Shown here piece by piece: positions 42,841 through 53,735 of a stretch of 64,000 nt of DNA. The stretch's first letter is position 1; every line of letters begins with the position of its first letter. Under the pieces are notes generated by a model, which saw only the letters and a list, made by a program, of their open reading frames with translations, did not search any database and was not told the DNA's origin. The position numbers were made by a program, and so were the translations under genes. This DNA comes from Plectosphaerella cucumerina (Eukaryota > Ascomycota > Sordariomycetes > Glomerellales > Plectosphaerellaceae): positions 4,836,001 to 4,900,000 of the forward strand of contig JAGPXD010000002.1 of assembly GCA_020746995.1 (NCBI GenBank), read 5' to 3'.

Positions 42841-45800
42841 GAACTCATCTGCCAGGCATCAGCCAGACATCGAAGCGGGGTAGTAACGCGGGGCAGAGCT
42901 GCGCACCAGTACTGGTGATTGCATCACGATCGATCGAGTGCTGATCCAAGGCCATTGTGTGATCAATGTGCATTCAAGAGCTGGAGGTCGATTTCGTATT
43001 TGCAGCACTTGATTAGGTAGATGCAGCGGCGCATCCATGCATGGGTGGTTCATCGAGAGGCAGGCGATCCTGCACTTCCCGGGAGACTTGGGCGACCCAA
43101 TCACAGCGCATCACCAACCTCAAATGTGATTGGCGAACATCTCACTGTAAGGTGCTGCCTATCATCTGTTTCGAAGCCAGAAGCATCCTTCCAGCAAATT
43201 GGGCCAGGTAGCACTCAGGAAGATCGCTGCAAGTCGGGAGCACCTTGTAACAAGTTGAGACATTCGATCACGTTGACGAAGGAAGTTCAGGGCCATGCGT
43301 GATCTGAAGCCACCACCACTACCCACCTCAGAATACGATGTTTGTCTTGGGCCAATCTGCCATCAAAGGTCATTGGCGGGACATTTGAGACCGTGTCCCG
43401 AAGGTAGTATAACTGAAGCCGTTCGAGTTTTGTTGAAGCAAATCGCGGATATTCGCACTCCGAGGTCTCGGATGCCGGCACCAGCTCTCATGATAACCTA
43501 CGAAATTTACCAGGAACCTGACTAGCAAGATGTTGGGAATGGGCAGCTCACGAGTATTCAACTGGCACGAAGAGAAGATCAGTGGGGATCTCGTATCGTC
43601 TCCCCTTGCAGCCAGCCCCTTGTAGGGACGCCGACATTACGACTAGAAAGGGTGCTGATGTGAGCGGCCCTCGGGGACGTCCGCCGCGAGATTTGTGGGG
43701 CCTGCGGGTGACCAGCCGGATCTGCACTACAGTCCCGCTCAATGGCAGTGACAGGGTGAGCAATCGGAAGTTCCCCCAAGCGGATGCATGCACCCCGGGA
43801 GACAAGAGAGCCTGGAGCGGGCGACGCGGTCTCGACTCGCTCCTCCAGAGGGCCAAGGCTGACATTCACAGGGGAAAGGGGTCTCTGCGAGGCCTCCGTG
43901 GGAAAGGTTCTGGCCGGCTGCCCCGGACGCTCAGCTTGGCGACAGGCTCCAGTCCACACGCGTTCTTGCATTCGACTGCCGAGGCGTGCTATCAGGGGAC
44001 CATTCTCTCGGCGCTCTGGGCTCTGGCTCTCGTGGAGAATGATGAATCTCTGCTTGCGATATTGTGCTCAGACAGCATGACGGGAAGCCCCGGCAACGTT
44101 CAAGAAATGCTTTCGTAGAGCGCATTTCGATGGAGAAAAGGGGCCGGAGCCGGACGCGACATCTCCGACGGAGGCGGCCATCGGACCGGCGATGACAGAG
44201 GCCGATCTCGAGAAACAACGCAAGCCTGCTGCGAGCTTTCAGCCCTGAACCTGACTCGTCCTTGTTATCACTGCTCGGCACGCGTGCCGGATCAGCGTCG
44301 CAGCAGGAAGAGCCAGGCCTGTCCTTCAGGGAGCGGCCCATCATGGCGGTGATTGTGTGTGGGTTCGGACTGTTGATATGGGGATTTCTCTGCACAGCCA
44401 CGATGGGATGGACGGGTTAGGCGTGGGAAAATCGGGGGCGGCCACAGGCCATGCCCTATGATGCTTGGCGTTTATTCGCTCGACACGGACATCGGGGGGA
44501 GTCGCCCGGAGGCGGGCAGGGATGGAAGGGTATCGTGAGAATGTCGTCGGATCCGACACGAGGGTCGGCCAACTCAGGCAGCAGAAGTCGATGGATGTCC
44601 GCTCAGCTCAACGTCCGCGGCCAATCCTGACTCGCGAGGTCGTCCGATTTAGAGTGGGAAGTTTTCCAGGTGGCGTGTTCAGTGATTGGCCTGTGCCTGG
44701 CATGGCGTCTAGGGCAGAAGAAGAAAGAAAATTGTGTCCGATACCAAGGCGATGGTGAGGGAGTAAGCCGTGCCACGGGTGACAGGTCTCCCGGCCGAGC
44801 TGCAGGTACAGATGCAGGTGCAGTAGCACACACCAGTTTGAGCCTCGTCCCCTCCGTCATCTGCACGCAAACATGACTGCAGTTGTGAAGGCGGCCACTG
44901 TCGATGGGCGTTGGATGATGAGACGGGCACTGTCCCCCCCTTGAAGCCCCTTTTCGGATGGCCCCGGACATGAGAGCGATCCCATCCATCGGGCCCCTCG
45001 CCCCTCGCGACAATCAATCCCCGACAGCCAATGGCCAGCGGACCTGGAGCAGATGGTGACCTCACAGGCCGGGGCCGCCTCCCCTTTTTCTCGAGAAGGG
45101 CTCGGAGTGGCCCCAGGGAGCTGTAACCAGATTGATTGGGGCGCCCGCCCTACAAGGGGAGCTTTTTCGAATCATGCCTGGTCCGCAGACTTGCAGATGG
45201 CTCCTCCCAGAGGCTGATGATCAGCGGTCCGTTTCTGGGGTGCATCGTCTCGACGTCTTTGACGTCTGTCGTTGCGATTACCGTCCCGATTGACTCCCGG
45301 AAAAGGCCCGCTCCACGCCTGCAGAGATTTTAGCACCAGACCAGACCAGAAACAAGAACCAAATCTCCTCGCCCGACGCGCACGCATGAGTGCTTGTAAA
45401 ATGGGTCTCGCTATGCTTGTTTTTTTGCTTGTTTTCGCATCGGACCAGGGGTGGTTCGGGTGCGTTGGTCAGACTTGGTCTGGAAGCCACACGGGCACCA
45501 AGAGCGCGAGGAGGGGCCCTTAATTTGCCCCATCAAATGCCCATCCTGGCAATGCGCCGAACTCCTTTCATCTCAACCCCGACGGCCGACTGCCCCCTCG
45601 TGGCCCGCCGCCTTGGGGCTGCCATCCCAAGTAGACTGGGGTCATGCGGCTGGAAATCAACAGACAGGCGTCGCCCGGGTGTCATGATCCCCATTCTGGC
45701 CCTCTGGATGAAACAACACGGCACAGCGTTGCCGAGAGCCCCCAGTTCGACCCCCGCGTCGCCACGCGAATGCCTTCGAGGATCGAATGAAGCATCAACT

Positions 45801-46293
45801 CCGTGGGTCGCTGCCCGGATCACGGCACAGATTCTAGCGCCAGTCTAGGCACCCAAGCAAGGTCCAACTGGGATACCGTGCAACAGTGCGCTCAGTGCCC
45901 GCATCCGGCCAAGTGATCAGGGGAACGTGTGTCTGTTCTGGGCTTGATGCTCGTGATGCCAGCGCTCAGAGTGGGAGATTGCACGTCTCGGGAGGAGGGA
46001 GGGTGCCATCGTGGACTCACTTTTTCGTGGCGGACTGGGGTCGTGTCTGTCTGCCAGCCCGCCCCCCCCGCCCCCTCCCCCCCTCCCCTTTCGGCCATGG
46101 CAGCCGCAAAGTACATAAGACCTCGATGCCATCCGGCTTCAACTTCAGAAGAAACTTGAATTCCTCAGCTCACTCACTTCTTCACATCACATTCATTCTT
46201 TTCAGAAAACCAATCTACCAAACTCCATCGCAGGTCGACGGCATTCACCAGTCTTTACATCTCCTACACTACAAGAATCAACCACATTTCAAA
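42841..46293. other. Long intergenic region, no gene recognised
   Basis: About 3.45 kb upstream of the kinase-like gene and the PL3 gene. Frames at about 43582-44118 (plus), 45533-45823 (minus) and 45886-46250 (plus) are the longest, but their products are Arg/Pro/Ser-rich and featureless. A C-run (near 46060-46090) and a TACATAAGA element (about 46111) precede the pectate lyase and may be its core promoter. Confidence 0.5.
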
Positions 46294-47359
46294 ATGAAGG
46301 TCGCCACTATCCTGCTCGCTGCCGCCGCCGGCGTCTCGGCTGTCACTACCACTCTGCCCAAGTCGGCTGGTGTCACTTCCCTCCCCACTGCTATCCCCGT
46401 CAAGGGCTCCTATGACGGCAAGATGAAGCGCTTCGAGCGCAGCCCCTCCACCTGCCAAGAGCAGAAGGAGACCGGCGAGAAAGACGCCTCTTTCATCCTC
46501 GAGGACGGTGCCACGCTCTCCAACGTCATCATCGGTGCCTCCTCCGGTGAGGGTGTTCACTGCAGGGGCAAGTGGTAAGTGTTGATAGCTCCCGACACCT
46601 ACACAAAGATGTATCTACTAACAGCCTTACAGCACCCTGAACAACGTCTGGTGGGCCGACGTGTGCGAGTGAGTCTAGTTCCAACGGACGCAACAGTGTT
46701 TATGAAGGTTCTAACGAAGCTGTAGGGACGCTGCTACCTTCAAGATGAGCAGCGGCGTGTCCACGGTTAATGGAGGTGGTGCCTTCAAGGCCGCTGACAA
46801 GGTCTTCCAATTCAACGGAAAGGGAACTGTTCGTTATCCCCGCGCATTAGGCTGTGTTGGGAGTTGTGGGAGTCTGTCTCGCGAGTTGTGGCCCTGGGCC
46901 CATGTGCGCACTACGTGCTGCTACTACATCAACTCCCAAGACGGACTCCAGATGGCTCCTGACACAGCCGCAAAAGGAAATTACTAACTCGCGGTATCGT
47001 AGCTGAACATCAACGACTTCTACGTCAACGACTACGGAAAGCTCACCCGCAACTGCGGCAACTGCAAGAACAACGTACTGTTACCCCCGAATTTTACAAC
47101 CTTCAAAGTTTGCTGACTCATCATGCTCCAGGGTGGCCCCCGCAACATCAACATCAAGGGCGTCGTCGCCAAGAACGGCGGCGAGCTCTGCGGCGTCAAC
47201 CAGAACTACGGCGATGTCTGCACCATCTCCAACTCGTGCCAGGACAAGAACAAGTCCTGCGCTGCCTATCAGGGAAATTCGAGCGGCAAGGAACCTACCA
47301 AGCTGAGCACCGGCCACAACGGCAAGAGCTGCATCCTCAAGAACTTTACCAAGTGCTAG
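46294..47359 (+). CDS. PL3 pectate lyase
   Basis: Secreted pectate lyase of the family 3 type, 239 residues, calcium-dependent cleavage of polygalacturonate. Exons 46294-46574, 46633-46668, 46726-46828, 47003-47074 and 47132-47359. Signal peptide MKVATILLAAAAGVSA. Family landmarks: FILEDGATLSNVIIG, GVHCRGKCTLNNVWWADVCED, GGGAFKAADKVFQFNGKGT, FYVNDYGKLTRNCGNCKNN, GPRNINIKGV, GVNQNYGDVCTI. Ten cysteines are spread along the chain. The third intron (46829-47002, 174 nt, GTTCGT donor) is a copy of the element found in the GH10 gene. Confidence 0.94.
46829..47002 (+). mobile_element. Introner-like element (copy C): third intron of the PL3 gene
   Basis: 174 nt, GTTCGTTATCCCCGCG to GCGGTATCGTAG. 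It shares GTTATCCCCG, GGGAGTCTGTCTCGCGAGT, GTGCTGCTACT, AACTCCCAAGAC, CTCCTGACACAGCC and AAGGAAATTACTAACTC with copies A and B, in the same orientation relative to transcription. The two halves are again inverted complements (CTGTGTTGGGAG against CTCCTGACACAG). The other introns of this gene are 57-58 nt. Confidence 0.7.
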
Positions 47360-47586
47360 ATGCGCTCACTGGGCCTCTGCTTTATTGCGAGGAATCTCGG
47401 GCCCGCGGCTTTGCTAGCGCGGCCCCGCAACACGAACGGCGGAAAACACCTTCTTGATTCACCGTGGTACATATCTTTGTTTAACTGGACATACACTTTT
47501 CCCCGAGTCTTCGGACCGGGTCAATACAAACACTTCTGCTGATCCTGACTCTCCTGGGCCTGTCTGCGACGAATTCATTCTGCGTC

Positions 47587-49182
47587 TTAGAACTTGAGCA
47601 TGCTAGCCATGGTCGTTGCCTCCCGCCGCAGCACCTCTCGTCCTATGGCAGTGACACCTCCGAGCCCGATCCCTCGAGGTCCCAACATCTCCATGAACAC
47701 GTTCCCTTGATCAAACCGCCTCAACTTGATAGACATGGTCTTTACCTCTCGCCGAAACACTTCCTTCCCTACCGACAGCAGCCTCGCAACACCAAGACTC
47801 CGCCGACCAAGAAGATTCTCCAACAGATTTTCAAGACCACCTCCTTCTTCTCCCTCCCCCTCTGTTCCATTCCTCGCCAGACCACCCAAAACATCCTCTA
47901 TCAGCCCTTCAGCGTCCTCAAACGCCGGCAACTCCAGCAGCCCAGCCAATAAGTCTCCCAACGCTTTGAGCAGTGGCACACGCGACTCGATCCGCGGTTT
48001 CAGCACCCTCTCGACATATGGGATTCTTTCTCCGTCAATTGTCGTCTCGTTCCCCGTCGTAGCGAGCTGAATCATCCCCTCAGCAAGCGCCGCCGCTTGA
48101 CTGCGGATGACCTCGCCGACATTCTGCAGCATTGACTGAAGATACACCTCGCCGAAGAAGTCCACCGAGTTATTGCCAGGCAAAATGTCCGTGTTCCACG
48201 TCTCGACCTTACCGATGACTAGATCGCCAGCCATGACGTTGAACGACACGTTGCCCAGCTGCAGCCGGATGTCCGAGTGATTTGGCAGATTCAGTGCGCC
48301 GCGAATGTTGGTCCCATCAGCTTCAGGCGGCAAGACAATGTTGAGCTTGTCAAACCCAAACCCCTCGAGTCGACGGGCGCCGCTGACTACAATGTCCTTG
48401 TCAAGGGTGATGTCGGCCTTGAGAGCCCCGAGGCGCACGCGAGTGTCGGCCCGCCCACTGACAACTGTCGTGTCGCTGGCGAAAAGCTGGTCCAGGAAGC
48501 GGCCAAACTCGTCTTCATCCTTGATGGCGGCGACGTAGCGGTCAACAGCCAAGTTGGACTCGCCACTGACCCGCTGCTCGCCGAGGGACACGTCAACCCA
48601 TGGGCGGTAGGGATCTGCGTCGCGATTGAAGAAGGAGAGAGTTGTCGGCTCAAGTGTCACGGTGAAGCCGGCCGGCACAGAGAGACCGACGGTTGCGCTG
48701 AACTCGATGGTTCCGGCGTCAAGAGCCCTGATCGTGCCGCTACGGATGGGCAGATCCGAGCTGTTAATCATGAGCTGGACAATGGCAGGAAAGATGACGA
48801 GAAAGCTGGGAAGATATCATGTCAGTACGATGCTGCAGTGTGGGCGACCTTGATCTGGCGCTCACAAAACGGGCAGCATGATGGCGAGGAAAATGATGGT
48901 CCCGAGCAGGTACCACTTCCATCGCCGACCACAGTGCCTCTTCAGCCTCTGTCTCTTGTTGAACTTTTCAACGACGGCATCATCTTGGTATTCGACCTTC
49001 TCAAGATGCTCGGTGGCCTTCTCATTCGGCGAGGGCTTCGCTCGCCCGTGGTTGAGGCCTGACTCGAGCGACTTGCCAACAAAGCCTGTTGAAGGCTGCC
49101 CATGGTCGTCATTGGAGTCGATAGGGCTTATGTCTCCGGCGTTACCGGAACGCTTCATGGGAAAGCGATCTTTCCAGGGCAT
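47587..49182 (-). CDS. DUF3712-like membrane-anchored protein
   Basis: Exons 49182-48866 and 48805-47587 give 511 residues. The N-terminal 85 residues are polar and basic (FNKRQRLKRHCGRRWKW), followed by one helix that spans the intron (YLLGTIIFLAIMLPVLFFLVIF). The extracytoplasmic part has beta-rich text typical of DUF3712 / late-embryogenesis-like fungal proteins: PTTLSFFNRDADPYRPWVDV, LDKDIVVSGARRLEGFGFDK, NHSDIRLQLGNVSFNVMAGD, IGKVETWNTDILPGNNSV. A Glu/Leu-rich region with a Gly/Glu linker ends the protein. Function unknown; probably a type II plasma- or vacuolar-membrane protein. Confidence 0.86.
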
Positions 49183-50148
49183 TTGAAGAAGCCTCGAGTC
49201 GGTTGTTGGGAGTCAATGACTGGTTGGGGGCTGGGAAACGCCACGGCGTCGAAGAGAAGACAGGCATCGCAATTGCTAATACCCTGCCCCCCTTCTCAAT
49301 CTCGTTATATGATGAGCTACATCGTCCGTAAACGACAGAGTGCTCATCTCACATGCGTTTTCTGTCTTGGTAGCCTCGGCAGGATGGGGTGACCGCGACC
49401 TTGGAGCCATTGTAGGAGCACAGGATGCTCGCCACTCGGCCTGGGTCCAGATCAGAAATGCCACATCCCAGGTCATCTCACCGCGACTTGGGCGTACCCT
49501 CACGAGCCTGTGTTCCATAAGGGGAAAGTACGTCGTGGTGGTGCCCTCTTCCCCGCGGCCATTCTGCCCGCAGCACTATGGGGGTGGCTTGGTGACAAGG
49601 AGTGTGCTCCGCAGCTGAAATGCAGATCTTGCCCTCACGAGAAACATTGCCCTTCTGGGGTGTCCCAATATGCGGGGTCATGTCAGGCTGCCCGAGGCCT
49701 GGGGAAAGGAGAACACTCCCCGGAAGGATCATCATCAACGGCTGGGGGAAGTCGAAGCACCCCCGCTTGCTGGTGTGTGCCTGCCGGCAGTGGCAGATGA
49801 CGGGCACCTCCCCGCCTCCCCACGTTGCATCCCGCCGGCGGCTGGACGTGCTTTGCTCCCCTGTCCATTCCCAATACTCGTATTTTGACAGCATCTCAAC
49901 TGGCATTTGGGGCGTCAGACGTCATGCGGGGTTGTTCAGCTCATCCCCCTCCTTCTCAGGGGCTGTCACCATGAAACGACAAGGGTATGCGTCTTGCAGC
50001 ATGCTTAACGGCGTGATAACCAATAGGATACTACCCGGAACGAAAAGAGAATACAGCTCGTCGGATTTCACATGCTACGGATTGCACCTCGACCAAGACC
50101 AGGAAACACGCAACACGTCGATCTCATTGAGGCATCTCGACGCACGCT
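49183..50148. other. Intergenic region, no gene recognised
   Basis: About 970 bp. Open frames on both strands overlap heavily and lack domains. It contains the 3' end of the GPI-type protein gene and the upstream region of the DUF3712-like gene. Confidence 0.5.
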
Positions 50149-50856
50149 CTACAGAGCAAGTGCCACGCCCAAGACCCCGGCAAGACCGACGGCGCTCCCC
50201 AAGACTCCTCGATGCAGGCCGGTAGGCATGGCAGCATCTTCAGAAGTCGACGTGCCGCCACCTTCGCCCCCTTGGCCCTCCTCCTCAGGGGCTGCGGTTG
50301 GTGTTGATGCCACCGTGAAGACGGCTGTTCCTGTGCGTATGTTTCCAGCCATGCCCTCGAAGAATGTCTTGACCTCCTCTGGGAGAGACTGCAAAGCAGA
50401 CCATCAGTGGATGGCTCTGAAATGCTCGAGAAGACTCACACTATACCATCCCGGCGTGTTGCCTTGCTGGAACTCATTGGCCACGCTGGCCCTGGCTGTC
50501 GGATCGATGAGTTGGAGGACGACGGAGCCCGGGACCGCAGTCAAAATGACTCCCATGAGCGAGTGGGGGATTGCGATGCCCAATGTCTCGGTGGGCACAG
50601 TGACCATCTGGGAAACGGGGAAGAGAGAGAGCCATTCATCGCTGGTGGCACTGTCAGCATAGGTCTCGAGGAGGGGATTTTTTCTTCAGGCTCACAGCGC
50701 TGCCGCGACCTCGGATGGCTCAAAGTCTGCCGTCGTGATGGTAAGATCAGCAGTTCTGGTGGCCGTCGTCTCCCGCTTTGCATGGACATGGCCCTGGGAA
50801 GCCCACACGGAGGCGACTGACACGGTGACGTGTAGGATAAGCTGCAAGATTCTCAT
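50149..50856 (-). CDS. Secreted, probably GPI-anchored, small protein
   Basis: Exons 50856-50696, 50650-50440 and 50388-50149 give 203 residues. Signal peptide MRILQLILHVTVSVASVWA. The core reads TSDEWLSLFPVSQMV, IAIPHSLMGVILTAVPGSVV, then WYSSLPEEVKTFFEG and a Thr/Gly/Glu-rich spacer. The C-terminal hydrophobic segment (GVLGSAVGLAGVLGVALAL) fits a GPI signal. No cysteines in the core. Similar short proteins with SLPxDV motifs are frequent in ascomycete secretomes; no function is known to me. Confidence 0.84.
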
Positions 50857-51620
50857 GTTGGAAAACGTAGACGTTGAAGAGGAAAGCAACAGTAGTCTGG
50901 AAGAATCAAGGGGAGTTTGCTGGAGCATAGGTCTGTCCGGCGTGGAGCCTTGAGCACTGCGATGATGACAGGATATATCTCAGGATCGAATTCGCCTAGA
51001 TGCCAACATGACATGCAGCAACTCGCACTCCTCTTGTTTCTTTCCCCGCCATCCAGGCCCGGGGTATCACACCATCTCTACATGGCGACATTTCCAGATG
51101 GAGAAACGAGCTCGTGCCGCTGGGGCAGACCTCGCCCCTCGCTTCCCCAGACTTCCAAGACGTACCCCATATTGTTCATGTGAAAAGAGAATGATGGCCC
51201 CCAGACTGCAAGTCTGGCGCCCCGCAGGCGCGAGGGGAGCTCCCGATGTGGATGGCGGGGTGCCAAGATGGTGGTGGGTGGCTTCACAGCTCCGAGGCCT
51301 CGCGGGGCAATGGTCTCCCCCATGTGATATGCAGTGCACATCACCTTTCTGTTTGCGGGGAAGCATGGGGAAGAACAATCCTATCGGTTGAAGTCTTGAT
51401 TCTGGAGATGATGTGCTCAAGGTGGAGTCCAATCCTGGACACCTCCCTCCCATGCCGCGGTTTGGGATTGCAATACTCCCCCGATCTATAAGAGGGGTGG
51501 TGTTTCGTCTTTCCACAACTTCTCCCCAGGCAATAGTTAGATCCCCTCCAAAGATCAGCCCTTGACTTCTGGCCCCTTTTCCTTGCCAACCCCTGAGCCA
51601 CACAAGTCACCAAGCCCACT
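50857..51620. other. Divergent intergenic region
   Basis: 764 bp between two secreted-protein genes. A TATA element for the right-hand gene lies at 51487. Nothing else recognised. Confidence 0.5.
51487..51492 (+). promoter_or_regulatory. TATA-like box
   Basis: TATAAG in the context GATCTATAAGAGGGG, about 130 bp upstream of the ATG at 51621. Confidence 0.5.
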
Positions 51621-52321
51621 ATGCATCTGCTCAAGTACTTCACTGCCGCGGTAGCTGGCGCAGCCACCATGTCGGGAGTCGTCGCCTCCCCCTCCCCTGC
51701 GCCACTAGACTTGAGCAGTCTCGAAGCCATTGAGGCCCTCCTGGCCCGCGACAAGGTTGCCCTCGTCTCCCGCCAGAACCTCGGAGATGCCCTTGGCGGG
51801 CTGACAGACCTCCTCGCCTCCCTCCGTCGCTTCCTCTCCCCCGACTTCCTCGACGACACACACTCTGTCGTCACAGGTCTTGCTGGCCTGCTGGCGCCGC
51901 CCTTCGTGAACCAGACCCGTGGTCTCATCAACGAGGCTGGCGGTCTTCTTGAGGGTATCGGCCCGCTGCTCGACGGCGTCGGCCCTCTCTTGGAAGGCAT
52001 CGGCCCGTTGCTCGAGGAGATCGGCCCCCTTCTTTCGCAGATTGGGGAGCTGGATCTTGGCGGACTTGTGTCCGCCGTGAGCGGCCTGCTGACGCCGGAG
52101 ACCATCAAGACCATTGGCGATCTGCTCAACAACGCCAGTCGTCTGCTCACGCGCGAGTTTGTCGACCAGATCAGCCAGCTCATCGCTGATGTGGCGCCGG
52201 TAAGTTACATTCATCCTACCCGTGTGGTCTATCACACTGACAATTGTCTTTTCAGCTCGTCTCGGCGGTCGCGCAGTTCGTCACCGCACTCATCACGGCG
52301 CTCCTTGGAGGTGGACAATAG
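51621..52321 (+). CDS. Secreted leucine/glycine repeat protein with in-frame TAG before a Gly/Ser tail
   Basis: Exons 51621-52199 and 52256-52321 give 214 residues ending GGGQ-TAG. Signal peptide MHLLKYFTAAVAGAATMSGVVA. The core has a run of seven-residue units of the type GPLLEGI (residues about 110-140) inside an amphipathic Leu-rich region, ending AQFVTALITALLGGGQ. Past the TAG the same frame stays open for 134 more codons to TGA at 52724-52726. That tail is Gly/Ser/Glu-rich (GGSGSGSGSDQGTGGGDS) and ends with a hydrophobic stretch (WLALTLTQALFHTL), as in GPI-type wall proteins. So TAG is either a recent nonsense change (CAG to TAG) or a read-through site. Family not recognised. Confidence 0.78.
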
Positions 52322-52726
52322 GGGGACGGGGCGGGCCAGAACCAGAATGGAGGTGGTGGAAGTGGCGGCAACACAAATGGTCCCATCGAGAGCGAGGAGT
52401 CATCGGCCGGCGGTGGTGAGTGGACCAGTGGTGGCTCCGGGTCTGGGTCGGGCTCTGACCAGGGTACCGGCGGCGGCGATTCTGGAGGCTCCGTGGGCTC
52501 TGGGGCATCCGGAAGCGAAGACCCCGAAGCAGATGGATCTGGAGGCGAAGGCTCCCGGGGCAATGGCTCTGGAGGCAACAACTCTGGAGGCCAGGGTGCC
52601 AACCCTTCTGCAGGGTCTCCCGAACAAACAGCCGATGCTCCTGGGATGATGGGACTCATGTTTGGTGTTGATGGACGGATCTGGCTTGCCCTGACTTTGA
52701 CGCAGGCGCTCTTCCACACTCTCTGA
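52322..52726 (+). other. Open frame continuing past the TAG of the secreted repeat protein
   Basis: 134 codons in phase with the upstream gene, with strong Gly/Ser composition and a hydrophobic C-terminus. No splice pair was found that would skip the TAG with an intron of normal length. See the gene entry at 51621. Confidence 0.6.
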
Positions 52727-53138
52727 GCTGCTTGTCAAGGGCTATTGGCCACTGATAGCTTGTAATGCTTGCTATCTGTAGTCTCCTGCATACATGTAAT
52801 CATGATTGGACGTTTGATGAAAATCGAAGATCCTGCTGTGTGACAGGGTGATCAACGCGGGTGGATGGTCTGGGCCTGACGGGCCGAGCCGCCAGCTCGG
52901 CGAATGGGGCATAGCATGACCACTTGTTGCACGAGTCTGACATGCCTCAAGGAGGTTTGTTTTGTTCCGTCACATCTGTCGCGAGCCGTGACATCGGAGA
53001 CCTCCTCGTTTTTAATGGCTGGGCGCAGATGTCATCCACATCAGGCGGCATGACCATGTATCGTGCTGTACAACTTTTTGAATTCATCAAATGGGTCATA
53101 AATCGTGCAAGATACTATGTACTGAAGTTGCCTTCCCT
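52727..53138. other. Convergent intergenic region
   Basis: 412 bp holding the 3' ends of the two convergent genes. No feature recognised. Confidence 0.5.
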
Positions 53139-53735
53139 CTAGTTGAGGATAGGAAGCTCGCCCTTGTCCTGGGCCTCCTTCACAGCAGCCTCGTAGATAG
53201 CCACCTTCTCCTCGTAGATCTTGAGCAGCTCCGAGTCGACGGCCAGGCGTCCGGGAGTGGCGTCGCTGCCGCCAAAGGCCCGGACGGCGGCATAGTAGAC
53301 ATCCGCGAGGGCCCTGCAAGGACCCTTGATGGTGACGCCGTCACACTGGGTGTTGAGGCTAGAGACAGGTCAGTACAAACCCTGCAGGCAGAGTAAGAGA
53401 GTCACCCACTCTTGGAGGAACTTCTGGTCGATGCGCAGCTTGTTGCTGGTGGTGAAGCGGGACTGGGCGCGGAAGTTGTGGTATCCAAAGTCGTGGCGGT
53501 GGCAAGCGGGCACGAAGGGGTATCCGAAAGGGTTGTCGGGCGACGTGGTGCAGCCGTCCGAGGTCCAGTCGAGTTGAGGGGGGTTGCGGGCGTTGCGGCG
53601 CGCGGTGAAGGTTGGCAGCGACACGGTGAAGGACAGGTTGTCGGTGACGGCGACGTCGGACTGGCGCTTGGGCAGGTCCGTGGCGGGCAAGGCCAGGGCA
53701 CCGGTGGCCAGGACGAAGAGGGAAGCGAACTTCAT
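53139..53735 (-). CDS. Secreted phospholipase A2 (fungal/prokaryotic type)
   Basis: Exons 53735-53410 and 53358-53139 give 181 residues. Signal peptide MKFASLFVLATGALA, then a short pro-region ending KRQ, a possible Kex2-type cleavage site. The PLA2 core is DGCTTSPDN, FVPACHRHDFGYHNFR with the catalytic His-Asp pair, and across the intron FLQDLNTQCDGV, then GPCRALADVYYAAVRAFGG. The donor GTGGGT after CAAGA is used because it joins QD to LNTQC in frame. The enzyme would release sn-2 fatty acids from phospholipids outside the cell. A TATAAA-like element lies at 53827-53832. Confidence 0.9.

Noticed and set aside
43582..44118. 178-codon plus-strand frame
   Set aside because: No domain or signal peptide; minus-strand frames over the same bases are as long.
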